Shown here in pieces: positions 59,398-64,000 of a stretch of 64,000 nucleotides of DNA. A model generated the notes under the pieces. That model worked only from the letters and a program-made list of their open reading frames with translations. It had not been told where the DNA came from and ran no database searches. Within the stretch, counting starts at the first letter, position 1; each line of letters starts with the position of its first letter. The translations under genes were made by a program, and so were the position numbers. Origin of the DNA: Phytoactinopolyspora limicola (GTDB lineage: Bacteria; Actinomycetota; Actinomycetes; Jiangellales; Jiangellaceae); contig NZ_JAAOEN010000003.1 in assembly GCF_011320225.1 (NCBI RefSeq), forward strand, positions 186,001-250,000, given 5' to 3'.

Positions 59398-62145
59398 TCA
59401 GACGCTGGTGGCGTAGGCGACTACACCGCGCCGCAACGCTCCAGCAGCCAGCCGCGCGGTTTCGCGGAGCTCGGTTCCGGCCGCCGCGTCGGCCACCTGG
59501 TCCAGCAGGTCCAACAGTTGCCGGATCGCCCGCACGAAGTCTCCCGCCGCCATACCAGAGCTGCGCAGCACCGAATCGAGGCGGTGCCCGCTGGCCCAGC
59601 GCCAGGCCGCATCGGCGAAGCCGAAATCCGGCTCACGGAGGAAATCGACCCCGTGGTCGGACTCCACCGCGTCGAGATCCGACCACAGCCGCACCATGGT
59701 GCTCAGAACCTCCCGCACGGCGTTGTCGGGCAGCGCCGGACGGGCCGCGTCGTCAGGCTGGCGCGCCTCGAAGGTCAACGTCGACACACACGCGGCCAGT
59801 TCAGCCGGGTCGAGACCGTCCCACACCCCTTCGCGTAAACACTCCGCGGCGAGCAGATCCAGCTCCCCGTATAACCGGGACAACCGCCGGCCGGCGTCGG
59901 TGGCGGTGTCACCGTCGAGGTAGCCGAGCGAGTCGAGAACCGCACATACGCGGTCGAATTGCCTAGCGACGGTGTTGGTCCGCGACTCGATACGCCGCGA
60001 CAACTGCTCGGTTTCGCGCTCGAGCCGGTGGGCTCGCTGGGCCCAACGAGCATGCTCCTCCCGTTCCGGGCAGCGGTGACACGGATGCCCACGAAGCTGC
60101 CGACGCAACTGGTTGAGCTGCTCGTCATCGGTGGCCGCGGCGCGGCGCGAACGCCGGGCAGGTCGGTCGTCATCGAGCACCCGAGCCCGCAGAGCAGCTG
60201 CCAGCTCCCGGCGGGCGGCCGGGACTTTGGGGTTGAACGACCGTGGAATGCGCATCCGGTCGAGCGCCTCGACCGGCTCGGGCACGTCGGTCAACGACAA
60301 CCGCCGCACCTGCCTACTTTCGGTCAGAACGGTCGGCCGGGGCCCGTCGCCGCGGGCCGAGCCGCCGGGTACACCGGGGTCCAGCACTACCGCCAGCCCG
60401 GCGGCTTTTCCGGCGGGCACCCGGATGACGTCGCCTATCCGGAGCCGCTCCAGCGAATCGACCGCGGCAGCCCGCCGGAGTGCGCTGCCTTCCCTGGCCA
60501 AGGCGCTCTCTCGGTCCTTGATGGCCCGCCGCAGACCCGCGTACTCGTCGAAGTCTCCGAGGTCGCAGCGCATCGCCTCGCGGTAGCCCTGAATAGCCTC
60601 CTCGCTGCGGCGCAGCTGCTGCGCCAGGCCAACCACGGCTCGATCGGCCTGGAACTGAGCGAACGACGACTCCAGGATCTCGCGCGCAGTGCCCCGGCCC
60701 ACCCGGTCGACGAGGTTGACCGCCATGTTGTACGACGGCCGGAACGACGAACGCAGCGGATACGTGCGGGTCGAGGCCAGCCCCGCGACAGCGGTGGGAT
60801 CGAAACCGGGCTGCCAGAGCACAACCGCATGCCCCTCCACGTCGATCCCACGCCGGCCGGCGCGGCCGGTGAGCTGCGTGTACTCGCCTGGGGTGACGTC
60901 GGCATGTGACTCGCCGTTCCACTTGACCAGCCGCTCCAGCACAACGGTGCGGGCGGGCATGTTGATACCCAGCGCCAGGGTCTCGGTGGCGAAGACGGCA
61001 CGGAGCAGACCGCGCACGAACAGCTCTTCGACGGTCTCCTTGAACAGCGGCAACAAACCAGCGTGGTGTGCGGCCAGCCCGCGCTCCAGGCCATCGAGCC
61101 AGGCGTCGAATCCGAGGACCCGCAGATCCTCGTCCGGAATGCCGGCGCAGCGCTGGTCGACGATAGCTCTGATCTCGGCGCGTTCGTCCGCTGAGGTAAG
61201 CCGTACACCAGCGACGACACATTGCTGGACGGCGGCGTCGCACCCGGCGCGGCTGAACACGAACACGATGGCGGGAAGGAGATCCGCCCGGGCGAGCCGG
61301 TCCAACACCTCGACTCGGCCGGGTGGGTAGACGCCGTCACGAGGACGGCGGTTGCGGGGGCCGCGGCCCCCACGCCGGCCGCCATGGCCACGGGTGTCGT
61401 CCACGCCGCGGGTATAACGAGTCAACTGCGGATTGACAGCGCGTCGGGTATCGTCTCCGGCGCCGGTCTGGGCGAACAGATCCATCATGCGCGACCCGAC
61501 CATCACGTGCTGCCACAGCGGCACCGGGCGGCGTTCTTCGACCACCACGTCGGTGTCGCCGCGGACGGTGGTCAACCAGTCGCCGAACTCCTCGGCGTTC
61601 GACACCGTGGCCGAGAGGGAGACGACACTCACCGATTCGGAGAGATTGATGATCACTTCTTCCCAGACCGCGCCGCGGAACTGGTCGGCCAGGTAATGCA
61701 CCTCGTCCATCACGACGTAGCCGAGACCGGACAGGGTGGACGAACCGGCATAAAGCATGTTGCGCAGTACTTCGGTGGTCATCACGACCACCGGCGCCTC
61801 GCCGTTGATGGTGGTATCGCCGGTGAGCAATCCGACCGACGCCGCACCGTGAATGGCCACCAGGTCGTGGTACTTCTGGTTCGACAACGCTTTGATCGGG
61901 GTGGTGTAGAAACACTTGCGCCGCTCTTCCAGCGCCAGGTGAACGGCGAACTCCCCGACGATGGTCTTGCCGGCCCCCGTGGGAGCGGCCACTAGAACGC
62001 CGCGGCCCTGTTCGAGGCTCTCGCAGGCGCGCAGCTGGAAATCGTCGAGGGGGAACGGGTACGCCGCCCGGAATCGACCAAGCGAGGATCGACGAGAGAC
62101 TTGCCGGCGCCGCGACGCCGCGTATCGCTCCGCGGGCGAGCTCAT
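59398..62145 (-). CDS. helY: Ski2-like DEAD/DEAH-box RNA/DNA helicase HelY
   Basis: A protein of 915 residues. Motif I is VAAPTGAGKT, Ia TPIKALSNQK, II VMDEVHYLAD, III SLSATVSN, V ATETLALGINMPA and VI YTQLTGRAGRRG. A basic insertion (GHGGRRGGRGPRNRRPRDG) follows the first RecA domain. The C-terminal part matches the DSHCT domain of Ski2/Mtr4 helicases. It is part of the conserved actinobacterial block with tatC, tatA and pafC. Confidence 0.95.
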   Translation of the reverse strand: MSSPAERYAASRRRQVSRRSSLGRFRAAYPFPLDDFQLRACESLEQGRGVLVAAPTGAGKTIVGEFAVHLALEERRKCFYTTPIKALSNQKYHDLVAIHGAASVGLLTGDTTINGEAPVVVMTTEVLRNMLYAGSSTLSGLGYVVMDEVHYLADQFRGAVWEEVIINLSESVSVVSLSATVSNAEEFGDWLTTVRGDTDVVVEERRPVPLWQHVMVGSRMMDLFAQTGAGDDTRRAVNPQLTRYTRGVDDTRGHGGRRGGRGPRNRRPRDGVYPPGRVEVLDRLARADLLPAIVFVFSRAGCDAAVQQCVVAGVRLTSADERAEIRAIVDQRCAGIPDEDLRVLGFDAWLDGLERGLAAHHAGLLPLFKETVEELFVRGLLRAVFATETLALGINMPARTVVLERLVKWNGESHADVTPGEYTQLTGRAGRRGIDVEGHAVVLWQPGFDPTAVAGLASTRTYPLRSSFRPSYNMAVNLVDRVGRGTAREILESSFAQFQADRAVVGLAQQLRRSEEAIQGYREAMRCDLGDFDEYAGLRRAIKDRESALAREGSALRRAAAVDSLERLRIGDVIRVPAGKAAGLAVVLDPGVPGGSARGDGPRPTVLTESRQVRRLSLTDVPEPVEALDRMRIPRSFNPKVPAARRELAAALRARVLDDDRPARRSRRAAATDDEQLNQLRRQLRGHPCHRCPEREEHARWAQRAHRLERETEQLSRRIESRTNTVARQFDRVCAVLDSLGYLDGDTATDAGRRLSRLYGELDLLAAECLREGVWDGLDPAELAACVSTLTFEARQPDDAARPALPDNAVREVLSTMVRLWSDLDAVESDHGVDFLREPDFGFADAAWRWASGHRLDSVLRSSGMAAGDFVRAIRQLLDLLDQVADAAAGTELRETARLAAGALRRGVVAYATSV

Positions 62146-62255
62146 GTGGCCCAGGCTACAGAACGAATCGTCGGGAACGCGCGGTGGACCCAGCGAGTCG
62201 TGGTCCGGATACCCGTCGGCGTGTCCATGACAGGAGGCGGTGCCGCCCCGGCCGC

Positions 62256-63119
62256 CTACTGCTCGTCGTCGCGGCCGATCCGGTCGAGCATCTCGTCCGG
62301 CGTGGCTTCGTCGTCGGCGAGGTCGGAGCCCCGTTCACGATCCCGGCGCCGGTCGAGGAACCGGCAGACCAGCACCGCTGCCTCGAACAGCAGCCACATC
62401 GGGGTGGCAAGGAGCATGAGGGTGAGAGGGTCGCCGGTGGGGGTCGCGACGGCACCGAACACGAAGATGCCGACGATGACCCAGCGGCGCGCCGTCGACA
62501 GGGTCTCGTGCCGGAGCACACCAACGGCGTTCAACAGCACAACGAAGACGGGCAACAGGAAACCTACGCCGAACACCAGGCCGAGACGGATGACGAACGA
62601 CAGATATTCGCCGAACGGGACGTAGTTCTCCACCAGCTCGGTGGGTGTGAAGTTGAGCAAGAACTCCCACGCCCGCGGCATAACCCACAACGCCAGCCCC
62701 ACTCCGGCGGCGAACATCGGCACGGACACGCCGACCACCGCGCTGGCCCACTTCTTCTCGTTCGAGTACAACGCCGGCGTGATGAACGCCCAGACCTGGT
62801 AGATCCACACCGGTGCACCCAGTACCAGTCCGGTCCACATCGCGATCTTCAGCGGGATGAACAGCGGGTCGGTTGGGCTTTGGTAGATGGCCCGTGCGTC
62901 GGCCCCGGCCTTCTCCGCCGCATCGAACATGGGTTGCAGCAGAAAGTCCATGATCTGGTCGCGGAAAATGAAGCCGACCAGACCGAACAGGACGACGGCA
63001 GCGGAAGCCTTGAGCAGCCGCGAACGGAGTTCTCGCAGGTGCTCCACGAGGGTCATTCGGCCTTCGGGGTCGCGGTCCGGGCGAGAGCCCTTCTTGCGAC
63101 GGCCGATCAAGGTCGCCAC
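62256..63119 (-). CDS. tatC: Sec-independent translocase TatC
   Basis: A protein of 287 residues with six transmembrane helices. The conserved N-terminus is MTLVEHLRELRSRLL, with the signal-peptide-binding Glu in the first loop region. FIRLGLVFGVGFLLPVFVVLLN is typical. The C-terminus is highly charged. It recognises twin-arginine signals; the NgcE-like lipoprotein in this window has one. tatA lies 24 bp upstream. Confidence 0.96.
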   Translation of the reverse strand: MATLIGRRKKGSRPDRDPEGRMTLVEHLRELRSRLLKASAAVVLFGLVGFIFRDQIMDFLLQPMFDAAEKAGADARAIYQSPTDPLFIPLKIAMWTGLVLGAPVWIYQVWAFITPALYSNEKKWASAVVGVSVPMFAAGVGLALWVMPRAWEFLLNFTPTELVENYVPFGEYLSFVIRLGLVFGVGFLLPVFVVLLNAVGVLRHETLSTARRWVIVGIFVFGAVATPTGDPLTLMLLATPMWLLFEAAVLVCRFLDRRRDRERGSDLADDEATPDEMLDRIGRDDEQ

Positions 63120-63143
63120 GTTTCGCTCAGCCGCCGCGGAGGG

Positions 63144-63434
63144 TTAGGAGTCGCGTTTGGTGGACTCGTTGGCCCGATCCGATGGTGTCTCCACCTTGGT
63201 GGGCTCGACGGCGGGCGCCTCGCGCTCGGTGCTGGACGCCGACTGCGGGGCGTCGTCGGCCAAGGAGTCGTCGTCCTTCCTGGAGTCGTCATCCATGAGA
63301 CCTTTGGTCTCAGTCTTGAAGATCTTCAGCGAACGACCGAGGCCACGCGCGGCCTCCGGCAGCCTCTTGGCGCCGAAGAGGAGCAGAATGATCGCGGCAA
63401 TGATCACCAGCTGCCAAGTACCGATGTTGCCCAT
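63144..63434 (-). CDS. tatA: Sec-independent translocase TatA
   Basis: A protein of 96 residues: short N-terminal membrane helix ([21 protein letters not shown]) with the FGAKRLPE hinge, an amphipathic helix ([17 protein letters not shown]) and an acidic/basic disordered tail. It forms the pore-like oligomer of the Tat system with TatC. Confidence 0.95.
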   Translation of the reverse strand: MGNIGTWQLVIIAAIILLLFGAKRLPEAARGLGRSLKIFKTETKGLMDDDSRKDDDSLADDAPQSASSTEREAPAVEPTKVETPSDRANESTKRDS

Positions 63435-63503
63435 GTTCGACCTCTTCCTGATGCGGCCTGTGCTACCGATGGTACGTCAGGGCGCGGGGACCGCCGCGGA
63501 GCG

Positions 63504-63689
63504 TTATGGCGGGCCCTGTCTCCCCTGAGATCCTACGACGTGATCCAGCTCTTGGGAAAGAGCGCCCACTTCCTGAGAAAGGACCTTGCCTTTGCGAGCG
63601 GTGGAACGGATCGCCAGCACAACGACGAGCACCGCGATGACGAACAACACCGCCACCGCGACAAACAGCCAGAACGCCAATGTGGACAT
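63504..63689 (-). CDS. Small single-span membrane protein
   Basis: 61 residues from ATG 63689. One transmembrane helix (FWLFVAVAVLFVIAVLVVVLAI) is followed by a basic and helical tail (RKGKVLSQEVGALSQELDHV). It lies between pafC and tatA on the same strand. The family is not recognised; the gene is supported by position and clear membrane topology. Confidence 0.65.
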   Translation of the reverse strand: MSTLAFWLFVAVAVLFVIAVLVVVLAIRSTARKGKVLSQEVGALSQELDHVVGSQGRQGPP

Positions 63690-63700
63690 CGGTGTCGACC

Positions 63701-64000
63701 CTATCCCACCTCGTAGGCAGCCAGAGCGGCACGGGCGTCGTCGACCACCTCGGTCGCCAGGTCGGCGGGGTCGACAACCCGGCCGGTGGAGCCGAGCCGC
63801 AACATGAGCCGGCGCAGCCACCGCCGGTCGCGAACCCAGAGCCGGAGCCGAATGCCACCATTCGGGAGTTCCTCGGCGGATTCAAACGGATAGTAATCGG
63901 TGACCCAGCGGCCACCACGCGTCAACTCAAGCGTCACCAACTCGTCATCCGGCGAGGGCTGGAACAGCCCGTCGGAGAGGTCGCGCGGACGGGCCTGGTC
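63701..64000 (-). CDS. PafC-like WYL-domain protein, 5' part outside the window
   Basis: The frame is open on the minus strand up to base 64000, so only the C-terminal 99 residues are seen: TLELTRGGRWVTDYYPFE, IRLRLWVRDRRWLRRLMLRL and VVDPADLATEVVDDARAAL. This is the C-terminal part of a WYL regulator. Its place before tatA, tatC and helY matches pafC, which with PafB controls the RecA-independent DNA damage response. Confidence 0.85.
   Translation of the reverse strand, partial: DQARPRDLSDGLFQPSPDDELVTLELTRGGRWVTDYYPFESAEELPNGGIRLRLWVRDRRWLRRLMLRLGSTGRVVDPADLATEVVDDARAALAAYEVG

Noticed and set aside
62184-63716. A 510-codon plus-strand frame
   Set aside because: It lies antisense to tatC, tatA and the small membrane protein gene, all recognisable. 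Long shadows are usual at this GC content.

Overview
The window is high-GC DNA with GTG and TTG starts, tightly overlapping genes and several actinobacterial signatures (RbpA, PafC, HelY, a ppm/lnt pair, a DUF222-HNH protein, DUF1918). It comes from an actinobacterium. Two blocks keep the gene order seen in mycobacteria and streptomycetes: rarA-alaS-ruvX-mltG-aroE (6.0-14.1 kb) and pepQ-exonuclease-helY-tatC-tatA-pafC (57.3-64 kb). I cannot name the genus from sequence alone. No tRNA, rRNA, CRISPR array or intact transposase was seen.

Layout. 1-1951: a DUF222/HNH protein on the minus strand, cut by the left edge and carrying internal tandem repeats. 2.1-4.7 kb: a probable operon of a small HTH protein, a stand-alone ClpC-type N-domain protein and a two-gene ABC exporter, behind a long dyad. 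4.7-5.6 kb: an erm methyltransferase preceded by a 20-residue leader peptide with an RLR arrest-like motif and competing hairpins. 5.6-6.0 kb: a terminator and a 21-bp tandem repeat. 6.0-14.1 kb: the housekeeping block. 14.2-19.8 kb: an ABC exporter, an SRPBCC/TetR pair with clear operators, a secreted deacetylase and small metabolic genes. 19.8-28.8 kb: WYL and PadR regulators, a MacB/FtsX-type transporter whose ATPase is frameshifted, an RlmA-type 23S rRNA methyltransferase, and a DrrAB-type exporter with a divergent TetR regulator. Antibiotic-resistance-like functions are therefore concentrated in the first 28 kb.

28.9-35.4 kb is an amino-sugar uptake cassette (NgcEFG-like ABC importer, SIS protein, RpiR regulator, divergent N-acetylglucosamine-type kinase). 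35.5-42.5 kb holds glyA with a ZTP riboswitch, a phosphodiesterase, def, rbpA with a sigma-R type promoter, fxsA, ppm and lnt. 42.6-43.3 kb is a gap with remnants. 43.3-49.7 kb is a lysine-degradation operon: lysine 6-aminotransferase, semialdehyde dehydrogenase, a fused two-domain E1 that is probably a 2-oxoadipate dehydrogenase, and glutaryl-CoA dehydrogenase. A second sugar cassette (49.7-55.3 kb: SIS, GntR, ROK kinase, two permeases, binding protein) lies between this operon and an Lrp regulator of the type that neighbours lat in mycobacteria. A TetR/NmrA-like pair follows, and then the conserved right-hand block.

The strongest candidates for new biology are the HTH/Clp-N/ABC operon, the attenuated erm, and the fused E1 in the lysine pathway.
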